This document shows, piece after piece, positions 1 through 10,965 of a stretch of 64,000 bases of DNA; the stretch's first letter is position 1, and each line of letters opens with the position of its first letter. The DNA is from Bordetella sp. LUAb4. GTDB taxonomy: Bacteria; Pseudomonadota; Gammaproteobacteria; Burkholderiales; Burkholderiaceae_B. A program made the translations under genes and the position numbers. The stretch lies in contig NZ_JAHPZX010000004.1 in the NCBI RefSeq assembly GCF_021325795.1, forward strand, positions 310,001-374,000, in the 5' to 3' direction. The notes beneath the pieces were generated by a model. That model was given only the letters and a program-made list of their open reading frames with translations, searched no databases and was not told where the DNA came from.

Positions 1-3000
1 CATCGGACGAGCCCATAAGCTATGACGCGGTGAACTTCCGTGGGCTGTCGGGCCGCGGCGCCGGCGGCAAGGGCAAGACCCAGGAGCTGTATTTTCCTTT
101 GCCCTATAACCAGGAACAGGTCACCATCGTCCAGCGTCTGGAACGCGCGGCGGGGGTGACCGTGCAAGGCCCGCCGGGTACCGGCAAGACCCACACCATC
201 GCCAACATCATCTGCCACTACCTGGCCAGCGGCCGGCGCGTACTCGTGACCTCGCGGGGCGAGCCGGCGCTGAAGGTATTGCAGTCCAAGATTCCGGAAT
301 CGGTGCGGCCGCTTACCGTCGCCTTGCTGGCCGGCGATCGCGATGGCGTGCGGCAGTTCCAGGCGTCCATCGAAGCGATCCAGCACCAGGTGTCGCAATT
401 GAATCCGCAGGCGGTGCGTGACGACATTGCCGGCTTGCAGCAGTCCATCGACCGCGCCCACGCCGAACTGGTCGTCATCGACCGCCGCATCGACGAAATC
501 GCCTTGCAACAGCTGGGTGAGATCCAGGTGGACGGCACCGCGCACCGGGCCGAGCAGTTGGCCGAGATGGTGGTGGAGGGGGCGGCGCGGTTCGCCTGGT
601 TCGATGACGCGCTTACGCTGGATGCCTGTCATGCGCCACCGCTGTCGAAAGACGAGGCGGCCGAACTGCGCACCCTCAGGCGTCAGTTGGGACCGGACCT
701 GGTCTACGCCGATGCCAGCATTCCCAGCCCGGACGAACTGCCGCTCGCGGCGGATATCGGCCAGCTACACGAGAGCCTCTGCAAGTTGAAGTCGCTCGAC
801 GAGGCGACGTCGACGGGAGCGTTGATGGCACTACGCGCCATCACGCCGGAGGTACTACAGGCGGCGCGCACGATGCTGGCGCAGGTGGAAGGGGCTCACG
901 CGATCCTCCAATCGCTGCGCGATGTGGACGGTGATTGGCCCGATGGCTTGCGCCGCAAGGCCGCGCAGGCATCCTATGCCACCGAGATCGATGCCCTGAT
1001 GGCCCTGTTCGACGACGCACAAGCGTTGGGATTAGCACGCGCGGCATTCATGAAGCGCCCTGTCGATTTCCCGGCCGAGGGCTTGGCGGATACCAAAACC
1101 CGGGAAGCAGTGGATCGCGCCGCAAGCACGGGCAAGCCGTTCGGCCTGTTCGCGCTGGGAGCGGGTGACGCGAAAGCGCATATCGCCAAGGTCAAGGTCA
1201 ACGGCCTCGACCCCCGTGGCACGGACGATTGGTCGCACGTGCAAGCCTACCTGCGGCTGCACGAACAAGTGCTTTCTTTCGAAAGCCGCTGGAACCCCGT
1301 GGCGGGCGAGCTGGGCCTGCCCAGGATGGAGGGCGGGGTGGCCAGGCTGCGCGCGCTGGAGCTGACCACCACTGGCGCGCGCCAGACGGTCGAATTGGCT
1401 CGAAAATATGACCAGGCCTTGGCCAAGGCCGCGCCAACCGTGTTCGCCGAAGCCCTCCCGACCCTGGGCTGCGCCGATGCGGCCGAGCTCGAACGCGTGC
1501 GCAGCCATCTGCTCAAGCACCTGACGCGGGCGGAACTGGCCGAGGCCTCGCTGGCGTTGAATCGCTTGCAGGAGCGAGTGGCGGGCAAGAGTGGGCCGGC
1601 TGCCCAGGTGCTGCGCGAGTTCATCGACCAGCAGTTGGGTAACGACGAAGTCGATGGTGCGCGCGTGGCGGGACGCTACACGGACATCGTGGCCGAATTG
1701 CGCCGCGTGGCCGGCCTGTCGGGCGTGCTGAACCGTGTCAAGGAATACGCGGGCAGGCTGGAGCAGGCGGGCGCCGCCAAGCTGGCGCGGCGTGTGCGCA
1801 CCGTGCCCGTCGAACAAAGCGGCGACGATGCGACGTTTCCGCTCGCCTGGCGCGAGGCCTGGGCATGGTCGCGCGTCAGGGCGCATCTTGAACAGATCGA
1901 GGCGCGTACCGAGCTGCTGGATCTGAACGCACGCCGCGCGACGCTGGAGGGCGGCCTGTCGCAGATGTACCAGGATGTCGTGGGCAAAGCCGCGTGGCTG
2001 GCTACCAAGCGCAACGCCAGTCCCAAAGTCCTGCAAGCGCTGGCCGGCTATTCCACCGCCATACGCCGCATTGGCCAGGGCACCGGGCCCAATGCGATGC
2101 GTTACCGCCGAGACGCGCAGACGGCCATGCAGGATGCCGCCGACGCGGTGCCTTGCTGGATCATGTCGCATGCGCGGATCTCGGAAAGCATGCCGGCGGA
2201 CATCGGCGCCTTCGACCTGGTCATCGTCGACGAGGCATCCCAAAGCGATCTGTGGGCACTGCCGGCTATCGTTCGTGCCAGGAAGATCCTGGTCGTGGGT
2301 GATGACAAGCAGGTGTCGCCGGACAGCGGGTTCCGTGCCAGCGCGCGCATCGATGAACTGCGCACGCGCTTCCTGAGCGAACAGCCCTACGGCGCCGACA
2401 TGACGCCGGAGAAATCGCTCTATGACCTGGCCGCGCGTGTATTCGCCGCCGACCAGGTGATGCTGCGCGAGCATTTCCGCTGCGTGCCGCCCATCGTGGC
2501 CTATTCCAACCGCTTCTTCTACAAGGGCGCCATACAGCCTTTGCGCATTCCGCGCCCCTCGGAGCGCCTGGATCCACCGCTGGTCGATATCCATGTGCCC
2601 GATGGCGTGCGCGACCGCAAGGAATGCAACCAGGCCGAAGCACAAGCGATAGCCGCGGAAATCGAGGCCATTCTGGCCGACGAGCGCTACGCCGGCCGTA
2701 CTATCGGCGTAGTGTCCTTGCTGGGCATGGAGCAGGCCAAGCACATCGACACCTTGGTGCGCGAACGCTTGCCCGCCGCCGAGCTGCTGCGCCGCGAATT
2801 CGATTGCGGCGATGCGCGCACCTTCCAGGGTAGCGAGCGCGACATCATCTTCCTGTCGATGGTGGCCGATCCGGAACGCAGCCACGCGCTGTCCGGCAAC
2901 GCTTATGACCAGCGTTTCAACGTCGCGGCCAGCCGTGCCCGGGACCGCATGTACCTGGTGCGCTCGGTGACGGCGGAGCAATTGTCCGAACGCGACATAC

Positions 3001-3458
3001 GGCGGTCGCTGCTGGAGCACTTCGACAAGCCGCGTGTCGACGAAGCGCCGGGCCAGGACAGCCTGGCGGCTTTGTGCGAGTCGGGTTTCGAACGCGAAGT
3101 CTTCGGCATGCTGGTGCAGCAGGGCTATCGTGTCACGCCGCAAGTCCGGAGCGGCGCCTATCGGCTGGACATGGTGGTGGAGGGCGCCAACGACGCGCGC
3201 CTGGCGATCGAGTGCGATGGCGACGCTTTCCATGGCCCTGATCGGTGGGCCGACGACATGAGCCGGCAACGCATCCTGGAACGGGCCGGCTGGACGTTCT
3301 GGCGCTGCTTCGCGTCGACGTGGCGCTTGCGCAAGGACGAGGTATTCGCCGAGCTGGTGGAGCGGCTGACCAGCATGGGCATCACACCGCAAGGCGCACT
3401 GGCGCGGCTGCCGGCATGGGTCGAAACCAGGGTCTGGCAGGCCGCGCAGCAGGTGTAA
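1..3458 (+). CDS. Superfamily 1 helicase with C-terminal nuclease domain (5' end outside window)
   Basis: The frame is open from the first bases, so the gene starts left of the window; a GTG at 30 is only an internal candidate. Seen motifs: Walker A GPPGTGKT (nt 168-191), motif II DEAS (2229-2240), GDDKQ (2298-2312), REHFRC, QGSERD in motif V (about 2826-2843) and NVAASRARDR in motif VI (about 2919-2948). A long helical stretch of about 500 residues, unlike known helicase parts, separates motif I from motif II. The last 110 residues (about 3070-3400) have the D...ECDG pattern of the Vsr/MTES_1575-like restriction endonuclease fold (LDMVV, then AIECDGDAFH). Proteins of this build are large single-chain helicase-nucleases often found near defence or DNA-processing genes. 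Function here is inferred: nucleic-acid unwinding plus cleavage. Any partner upstream cannot be seen. Confidence 0.85.
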   Translation, partial: SDEPISYDAVNFRGLSGRGAGGKGKTQELYFPLPYNQEQVTIVQRLERAAGVTVQGPPGTGKTHTIANIICHYLASGRRVLVTSRGEPALKVLQSKIPESVRPLTVALLAGDRDGVRQFQASIEAIQHQVSQLNPQAVRDDIAGLQQSIDRAHAELVVIDRRIDEIALQQLGEIQVDGTAHRAEQLAEMVVEGAARFAWFDDALTLDACHAPPLSKDEAAELRTLRRQLGPDLVYADASIPSPDELPLAADIGQLHESLCKLKSLDEATSTGALMALRAITPEVLQAARTMLAQVEGAHAILQSLRDVDGDWPDGLRRKAAQASYATEIDALMALFDDAQALGLARAAFMKRPVDFPAEGLADTKTREAVDRAASTGKPFGLFALGAGDAKAHIAKVKVNGLDPRGTDDWSHVQAYLRLHEQVLSFESRWNPVAGELGLPRMEGGVARLRALELTTTGARQTVELARKYDQALAKAAPTVFAEALPTLGCADAAELERVRSHLLKHLTRAELAEASLALNRLQERVAGKSGPAAQVLREFIDQQLGNDEVDGARVAGRYTDIVAELRRVAGLSGVLNRVKEYAGRLEQAGAAKLARRVRTVPVEQSGDDATFPLAWREAWAWSRVRAHLEQIEARTELLDLNARRATLEGGLSQMYQDVVGKAAWLATKRNASPKVLQALAGYSTAIRRIGQGTGPNAMRYRRDAQTAMQDAADAVPCWIMSHARISESMPADIGAFDLVIVDEASQSDLWALPAIVRARKILVVGDDKQVSPDSGFRASARIDELRTRFLSEQPYGADMTPEKSLYDLAARVFAADQVMLREHFRCVPPIVAYSNRFFYKGAIQPLRIPRPSERLDPPLVDIHVPDGVRDRKECNQAEAQAIAAEIEAILADERYAGRTIGVVSLLGMEQAKHIDTLVRERLPAAELLRREFDCGDARTFQGSERDIIFLSMVADPERSHALSGNAYDQRFNVAASRARDRMYLVRSVTAEQLSERDIRRSLLEHFDKPRVDEAPGQDSLAALCESGFEREVFGMLVQQGYRVTPQVRSGAYRLDMVVEGANDARLAIECDGDAFHGPDRWADDMSRQRILERAGWTFWRCFASTWRLRKDEVFAELVERLTSMGITPQGALARLPAWVETRVWQAAQQV

Positions 3459-3902
3459 CCGTAACCGCTGGGGCAGGGGGCGCGGGTAACGTTCCTGCAC
3501 CCTTGAGAACGTCTTGCAGCGATTGCGTTCGCGTGCCCGGCCGCGCGGCGGACATGCTTTGTCGCATTCCGCCGCCCCGCCACAATCCCTACAGCGGATG
3601 TCGATGCTCGCACGCACGATCTAATCCGTATGCCCTGACGAAGGTCTGAAACCACCAGGCGTGCACTGCACCACACTGGCGTGGTTTCGTTGCGCGCATT
3701 TACGGCTGATCCTCGCGCTAATCCTTCTCTACATCCCCACGCCTCGCCTGCTTCTCCACCACCTTGACGACGCCTGTTCGCCTTAGGCCGAGTTGTCAAT
3801 TGGTCTGGATGCCGTTCGGACGAATCATGGGTCCCACCTCCTGGCTCGGATTGCTTACGACCAAGAGGTACCCCGATATCGCTCGAATCTGTAGGCCAGC
3901 TT
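3459..3902. other. Intergenic region between helicase and autotransporter
   Basis: About 440 bases with no convincing gene. It contains an imperfect hairpin (GAAACCAC at 3648-3655 pairing with GTGGTTTC at 3681-3688) without a T-tract, a weak terminator candidate for the helicase gene. The autotransporter promoter must also lie here, but I see no clear -35/-10 pair. Confidence 0.4.
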
Positions 3903-6900
3903 ATGAACAAGTTTCACAAGATTGTCTGGAGTGTGTCCCGGCAGCAATACATCGTTGCCTCGGAACTTGCCCAAGGTAAGACGAAATCGACGTCCTCGTC
4001 GCCACGTGCACGAACGCGGGAAAGGAAACGGGCAAGCGCGTTGCGACGCGGCCTGACCCTGACGTCCCTGCTGGCCGGTATCGTCGGCATCGCGGGGGTG
4101 GCCGTGCCCGGCCCAGCCATGGCATCGAGCTGCAAGACGGGCACCGGCAACCAGTCCGGACCGGCGGGCGGGCAGTGCGCCATCGCCGACTACAACCCGC
4201 CTGTCAGCAAGGACGGCGCCGGCGGCGCTGTCGTGAACAATGGGCAGACCGTCACCTTGCACGGGACCTCGGTGGTCGGCACCGGCTATAGCGGCAATTT
4301 CATTGTGCCAGCCGATGCGGTGAATGTGATCGCCGGCACCTTCGACTCCAGCGGCCTGGTCACCGGCGCGCAGAACGTGACGGTCAGCGCGACGAATCCC
4401 AATACCGGTACCAACGTCGTGTACCGGACCTACGATTCCACCGCGTTCACCGATAAGTCCAATCTGGGCACGCCGGTCAACCAGTTCGAAGACGTCAGCG
4501 GCGACATGTACTACCGGACATCGCTGGGCCGTGTGGACGCGACCGGCGGTACCTTGAACGTGAACCTGGGCGCCACGCCCGCCGGCACGCCGTCGTCGAA
4601 CAGCATATTCATGGTCTCCAAGCAGACCTATCTGACGTCCGCCGACGGCAGCGGCAACGCCGCCAGCCGGGTCGTCTGGCGCTCACGCAATGCCATCGAC
4701 ATGGGCATCGATCCGGGCCTGCCGACCCCTGACGTCAACACCGGCCAGTTGACCGTGCAAGTGCCGGTCACCACCTATGCGGGTACGGTCAACTTCAATG
4801 GCGTGGCCTACACCGTCACCAATGCGGCGCAATTGGCGGCCTATAACGACGTGCTGGTGGCGGCGCTGCGCGATGGAACGCTGGCCTCGCAGCAGGCCTA
4901 TGACGCCGCTTTCGCGCAGGCGTACACCACGGTCGATACCGCCGTCACCTATGCGACCAATACGACGGCAGGCGACCTGGCGCGCGCGCCCAACGGTGAC
5001 CGCTACGCCATGCTTGCCACGGGCCGCAACGGATCGGCGGTCATCGCCGCCGGCGCTCAGATCGACATCACGCGGGCGTCCGGTGCCGTCAAGGTGACTG
5101 CTGGTGCTACCGCGACCAACCACGGTACGCTGTCCGGCAATGTGATCGAGCAGGTGGTGCGAGTGGAGCGAGGCGGGCATTTCATCAACGCCGCCAACGG
5201 TGTCGTGTCCAGCGGCTATCTGGTCGGCGACAAGCTGGACACCGCCAGCGCCGACACCTTCTACTACACCGGGTCGGGCGTCATCGCGTCGGGCCGCGGC
5301 ACCACGGTACAGAATGAGGGCGTGATCAACGTCGCGGGCTTCGATTACATGGGCAACACGTCGACAGGCATGGGCCTGGCGCGCGGTGCCAGCGGCAACA
5401 ACGCCGGCACCATCAACGTCGGCGTCAACCCTGGCTACGTCACCACGGTGGTGGGCGTGAACGTGAGCGGCGGCAGCAGCTTCACCAACGGCGCCGATGG
5501 CACGATCTACATCGGGCGTGCCGCGCAGTACACGCTGAGCGATGCGGTGGCCGACGTCGCCATCTCCGGGCCGACGTATGGTGTGCGCATCATGGATACC
5601 GGCGACCGCGCCATCAATGATGGCCGCATCGTCATCGGCAGCCAGGCCCAGGGGACGGTGGGCATGTACTCGACGGCACCAATCCGTTCGCTACTGCTGA
5701 ACAACGGCGTTATCGACGTTACGGGCCAAGCCGGCGGCACACCTTTAGCCAACATCGGCATGATGGCGGACGACAACGGCGCCGCCGGCACCGGCGCGAT
5801 CGTGCGCAATGCCGGCACCATCAACCTGACCGGCGTCAACGGCGTGGGACTGTTGGTCAACGCGGATCCCGGGATCGCCGCCAATGGGGAATCGACGGGG
5901 ACCATCAATGTAGACGGCGGCGCCGACATGGCGTCGGGCACGCGCAATTTCGGCGTGTGGGTGAACGGCGCGCAGGGGGGCGCGCGGATCAGCGGCGCCA
6001 TCAACCTGACCGGCACAGGCGGTATCGGCGTCTTCGCGCAGAATGGCGGTACCATCAATGTTGATGCAGGGGCCGTACCTGCTTTCCTCGCGGGCACCGA
6101 CCAGATCGGCTTTTATGCAGCGGGGGCGGGGTCCAGCATCAACGTCAACGCCAGCGTCATGTCTGTCGCCACGGATGGCTCCACCTTGTTCCGCGTTGCT
6201 GACGGCGCCGCCTTCACCGGCGCATCGGCCGCCGGCGCGTTGGACATCACCGTGGCCGGCAAGGACGCCCGCGGCGTCGTCGGCACCGGCATGGGCACGA
6301 CGCTGTCGACCGGTGCGTCCACCTATCGCGTCACCGGCGCGGCGGGCGCGGCGGGGGGCGCCGTGGCCGTGGTGACCGAGGGAGGCGCCGTCGGCAGCAT
6401 CGATGCCGGCACCACCATCGTCCTGGCCAATGCGGGTGCCACGGCCGGCATTGTCGACGGGCAGGCCCACGATCTGAGCGGCGCAGCGATCGGCTGGCCC
6501 GTGAACACCGTGCTGACCAACAATGCGGCCATCCAGTCCGATACCGCCGGCGCCGTGGGCTTTGTCGCGCGCAATCTGGGCATCTTGATCAACAACGCCG
6601 ACATCACCTTGACCGGCGCCGGTTCCACTGGCGTGATCGTGGGTCCTCAGGGGACGGTAGCGAACACCGCCACCATACGCGTGGCCAATGGCGACGGTGC
6701 CGTGGTACAGGGCGCCCAAGCCAGCCTGGTCAACAACGGCACGATACGGGCGGACGATGGGGTGGCCGCGGTGCACCTGACAGGCGCGGGTGCCTCGGTG
6801 GCCTTGTCCGGCAGCGGCCTGATCCAGGCCGGCGGCACGGCCGACGGCATTCTCATCGACGCGACCGCCGTCAACGGCAGTGTCACGGGAACCGCGGGCA

Positions 6901-9158
6901 GCATCGTGATCGGCGGCAGCGGCATCGCCTTGAACAATCTGGCGGCGGGTGGCCGGATCGCGCTGACCAACACGTCCATCACCACCAGTGGCGTCGGCGC
7001 GGCGGGCATCGGCTCGTCCGGCGCGAATGGCGACATCGTGCTATCCGGCGGGACGGTCAGCACGACCGGCGCCAATGCCGTCGGCATCGCCGTCAGCAGC
7101 GCGGGACGGTTGCGGATGACCGATGCGATCGTCACCACGCAAGGTGACGGCGCGCACGGCATCACGCTGGACAGCGGGGCCACGGCGGCATTGTCAGGCG
7201 GTGCCGTTTCGACGCAAGGTGCAGGCGCGGCAGCCTTGCATGTCGAAGGCCCGGCCGGCGCCGGCACGGCCATGGGCACCCGGCTCACCAGCGCGGGCGG
7301 CGTCGGTGCGCAATCCAACGCCGGTGGGACCCTGGCACTGCAGGGCGCCGCGGTGGTCGGCGCGACGGCCGGCCTGTCCATCACCGATACGGTAGGCAAC
7401 GGGCAGGCATCCACGATCACGGTTGCCGGCGGATCGTTGGGCGCCACGGCGGGCAATGCCATCGAAATCACCGGTGCGCGGGCCAATATCGTCTTGAGCG
7501 ATGCGGTCAATGTCACGGCGTCGTCAGGGATCTTGATGAACCTGACCAACGCCAGTGTCGTCAATTTGTCCGCAGTCGGCGTACGGCTCAATGGCGACCT
7601 GATCGCCGACGCCAGCAGCAGCGGTGTCGTAAATCTGGCCCAGGGCTCCATCCTGACCGGCCGTATCGATCCATTGAACGTCAATATTGACTCAAGCAGT
7701 ACGTGGAATGTCACCGGCAGTTCGGTGGTGGATACGCTGTCCAACGCGGGGATGGTGGCCTTCGTCGCACCGGTGGGCGACCCCCGGCAGGCGGGCAGCT
7801 ATAAAACGCTGACGGCAGCCAACTACGTCGGCGGCAACGGCACCGTGGCCTTGAATACCTGGCTGGGTGGCGACGGCTCGCCGTCGGACCGGCTCATCAT
7901 CAACGGTGGCACGGCAACCGGCAATACGGCGCTGCGCGTCACCAACACCGGTGGCGCGGGTGCCTTGACCACGGGCGACGGGATCAACGTGGTGGCGGTG
8001 ACGGGCGGCGGCACCACCGCGCCGGGCGCCTTCCGCCTGGCCGGGCCCGTACAGTCGGGCGCGTACGAGTATTTGCTGTACCGGGGCGGTAGCGCCAATC
8101 CCGATGATTATTTCCTGCGCTCCACCTTGCAGGATCCGACCACTGGCGTCGGCGGCACCGGCGGCGGTGGAGGAGGGGCGGCACCCGTGGCCTATCGTCC
8201 AGGCGTGGTCGGCTACACCCTGACGCCCGCGCTGAACCTGGACTACGGTTTCACCAACCTGGGCCGCCTGCACGAGCGGGTAGGCGATGTCTACAGCACG
8301 GAGCAGAACCAGAAGGGGAATCGCAACGGCGTGTGGGGCCGCATGGGCGGCTATGGTATCCAAGCCGATTCCGGCGACCGCTTCTCGGTCAACCAGCAGA
8401 CTTTCTTCATGCAGTTCGGCAAGGACTGGACGTTGAAGCAGGAGCCTGATGGGGGCAGTACTCACGCTGGCGTGACGGCCAGCCTGGGTGTCACCGATGC
8501 CAAATTCAAGGACAGCGCGCGCGACCTGAACGCCATGCTGTCGGACCGCAGCGGCAAGACCACCACGCAGGCCCAAAGCGTGGGCGGCTACTACACCAAG
8601 TATTGGAATGACGGTGCGTACTGGGATTCGGTGGCGCAAGTCTCGCACTACCGCAACAAATACGACGACGTGTACGGCAATAACGGCAACCAGAATGGCT
8701 TCGGCATCGCCTTGTCGCAGGAAGTGGGCAAACCCTTCATGGTGATGCCCAAGCTGGCCATCGAACCGCAGGCGCAGTTGGTCTACCAGTACTTGAAGTT
8801 GAATCGCTTCGACGACGGCGTGTCCAGCATTTCAGGGGTCAGTGACAACGCCGTGCGCGGGCGCATCGGCGTGCGCATCTTCGCGCCGAACATAGGAACG
8901 GAGGATGGTAGTGGCGCCGGCACGCCTTATATGACGGTGGACGTGTTGCACGATTTCGTGCCCGCCAAGGCCGTGTCGGTGGATGGGACCTCGTTGCGGC
9001 CGACGATGAGCCGCACCTGGGGCGAGTTGGGCTTCGGCCTGAACCAGAGCATAGGCAAGGGCAGCCAACTCTATGCGGCGATCAAGTTCAGCAAGAGTCT
9101 GGACGGGGAAGATAAGAAAGGCGTGTTCGGACAGGTGGGGTATCGGTACAGCTGGTAA
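3903..9158 (+). CDS. Autotransporter (type Va) with ESPR-type extended signal peptide
   Basis: This 1751-residue protein is predicted to be secreted across the inner membrane by Sec and to place its own passenger outside through a C-terminal beta-barrel. The first 26 residues (MNKFHKIVWS...ELAQGK) match the ESPR extended signal region. A basic stretch and a hydrophobic core (about 50-70) follow, with likely cleavage after AMA (72-74). The passenger is rich in Gly/Ala/Thr/Asn and in repeated strand motifs such as G-TINV and NNG-I, as expected of a beta-helix. A Gly-rich linker (about residue 1420) leads to the barrel, roughly residues 1475-1751, ending in the aromatic YRYSW typical of outer-membrane proteins. 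No protease triad or RGD was noticed, so the passenger role (adhesion is common) is open. The ATG at 3903 is chosen because it gives the full ESPR. Confidence 0.93.
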   Translation: MNKFHKIVWSVSRQQYIVASELAQGKTKSTSSSPRARTRERKRASALRRGLTLTSLLAGIVGIAGVAVPGPAMASSCKTGTGNQSGPAGGQCAIADYNPPVSKDGAGGAVVNNGQTVTLHGTSVVGTGYSGNFIVPADAVNVIAGTFDSSGLVTGAQNVTVSATNPNTGTNVVYRTYDSTAFTDKSNLGTPVNQFEDVSGDMYYRTSLGRVDATGGTLNVNLGATPAGTPSSNSIFMVSKQTYLTSADGSGNAASRVVWRSRNAIDMGIDPGLPTPDVNTGQLTVQVPVTTYAGTVNFNGVAYTVTNAAQLAAYNDVLVAALRDGTLASQQAYDAAFAQAYTTVDTAVTYATNTTAGDLARAPNGDRYAMLATGRNGSAVIAAGAQIDITRASGAVKVTAGATATNHGTLSGNVIEQVVRVERGGHFINAANGVVSSGYLVGDKLDTASADTFYYTGSGVIASGRGTTVQNEGVINVAGFDYMGNTSTGMGLARGASGNNAGTINVGVNPGYVTTVVGVNVSGGSSFTNGADGTIYIGRAAQYTLSDAVADVAISGPTYGVRIMDTGDRAINDGRIVIGSQAQGTVGMYSTAPIRSLLLNNGVIDVTGQAGGTPLANIGMMADDNGAAGTGAIVRNAGTINLTGVNGVGLLVNADPGIAANGESTGTINVDGGADMASGTRNFGVWVNGAQGGARISGAINLTGTGGIGVFAQNGGTINVDAGAVPAFLAGTDQIGFYAAGAGSSINVNASVMSVATDGSTLFRVADGAAFTGASAAGALDITVAGKDARGVVGTGMGTTLSTGASTYRVTGAAGAAGGAVAVVTEGGAVGSIDAGTTIVLANAGATAGIVDGQAHDLSGAAIGWPVNTVLTNNAAIQSDTAGAVGFVARNLGILINNADITLTGAGSTGVIVGPQGTVANTATIRVANGDGAVVQGAQASLVNNGTIRADDGVAAVHLTGAGASVALSGSGLIQAGGTADGILIDATAVNGSVTGTAGSIVIGGSGIALNNLAAGGRIALTNTSITTSGVGAAGIGSSGANGDIVLSGGTVSTTGANAVGIAVSSAGRLRMTDAIVTTQGDGAHGITLDSGATAALSGGAVSTQGAGAAALHVEGPAGAGTAMGTRLTSAGGVGAQSNAGGTLALQGAAVVGATAGLSITDTVGNGQASTITVAGGSLGATAGNAIEITGARANIVLSDAVNVTASSGILMNLTNASVVNLSAVGVRLNGDLIADASSSGVVNLAQGSILTGRIDPLNVNIDSSSTWNVTGSSVVDTLSNAGMVAFVAPVGDPRQAGSYKTLTAANYVGGNGTVALNTWLGGDGSPSDRLIINGGTATGNTALRVTNTGGAGALTTGDGINVVAVTGGGTTAPGAFRLAGPVQSGAYEYLLYRGGSANPDDYFLRSTLQDPTTGVGGTGGGGGGAAPVAYRPGVVGYTLTPALNLDYGFTNLGRLHERVGDVYSTEQNQKGNRNGVWGRMGGYGIQADSGDRFSVNQQTFFMQFGKDWTLKQEPDGGSTHAGVTASLGVTDAKFKDSARDLNAMLSDRSGKTTTQAQSVGGYYTKYWNDGAYWDSVAQVSHYRNKYDDVYGNNGNQNGFGIALSQEVGKPFMVMPKLAIEPQAQLVYQYLKLNRFDDGVSSISGVSDNAVRGRIGVRIFAPNIGTEDGSGAGTPYMTVDVLHDFVPAKAVSVDGTSLRPTMSRTWGELGFGLNQSIGKGSQLYAAIKFSKSLDGEDKKGVFGQVGYRYSW

Positions 9159-9206
9159 GGAGCAGCTGTTGAGGAGCACCGGTCAGGGCGAACGGCACGC
9201 CATGAC

Positions 9207-9243
9207 AAAGCGGCCCGGAGATTCGGCATCACCGGGCCGCTTT
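9207..9243. terminator. Hairpin terminator between convergent genes
   Basis: Perfect 12-bp inverted repeat: AAAGCGGCCCGG (9207-9218) and CCGGGCCGCTTT (9232-9243) around a 13-base loop. The A- and T-flanked stem can work in both directions and lies between the autotransporter and the convergent adhC gene. Confidence 0.8.
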
Positions 9244-9286
9244 GCTTCACGAGGCTTGCAGGAAGGACCTACGACACGGCCTTCGC

Positions 9287-10776
<1,490 letters not shown>

Positions 10777-10783
10777 GCGGCGC

Positions 10784-10813
10784 ATACTACACCCCCGGGG
10801 GGTGTTCTGTAAA
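10784..10813 (-). promoter_or_regulatory. frmR promoter with G/C palindrome operator in the spacer
   Basis: On the minus strand, TTTACA (10813-10808) and TAGTAT (10789-10784) are separated by 18 bases. The spacer is filled by ACACCCCC/GGGGGTGT (10789-10805, one extra G), the poly-G/C dyad type bound by CsoR/FrmR-family repressors. Position and sequence both suggest autorepression. Confidence 0.65.
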
Positions 10814-10821
10814 TGCCGCGC

Positions 10822-10850
10822 TTGACAGTCGGCGTGCCCAGCGGTAGAAC
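10822..10850 (+). promoter_or_regulatory. Putative sigma-70 promoter of the RND efflux operon
   Basis: TTGACA (10822-10827), a 17-base spacer and TAGAAC (10845-10850) stand about 115 bases upstream of the membrane fusion protein gene. It is nearly back to back with the frmR promoter. Confidence 0.55.
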
Positions 10851-10965
10851 CCTCATATCCCGTATTTACCTTCTAACCGCATGACGGCCTTACCCTTGTC
10901 GAGTTGGCCGCGCAGCAGGTAGCACGCAGTAGCGCATTCGTTGTCGTTGCAGCAGGGAGCCGGAA

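Noticed and set aside
1032-3617. Long open frame (861 codons) on the minus strand opposite the helicase gene
   Set aside because: High-GC codon structure of the real gene keeps the antisense frame open; its composition is Arg/Ala/Gln-rich with no family resemblance and the sense strand has strong helicase motifs.
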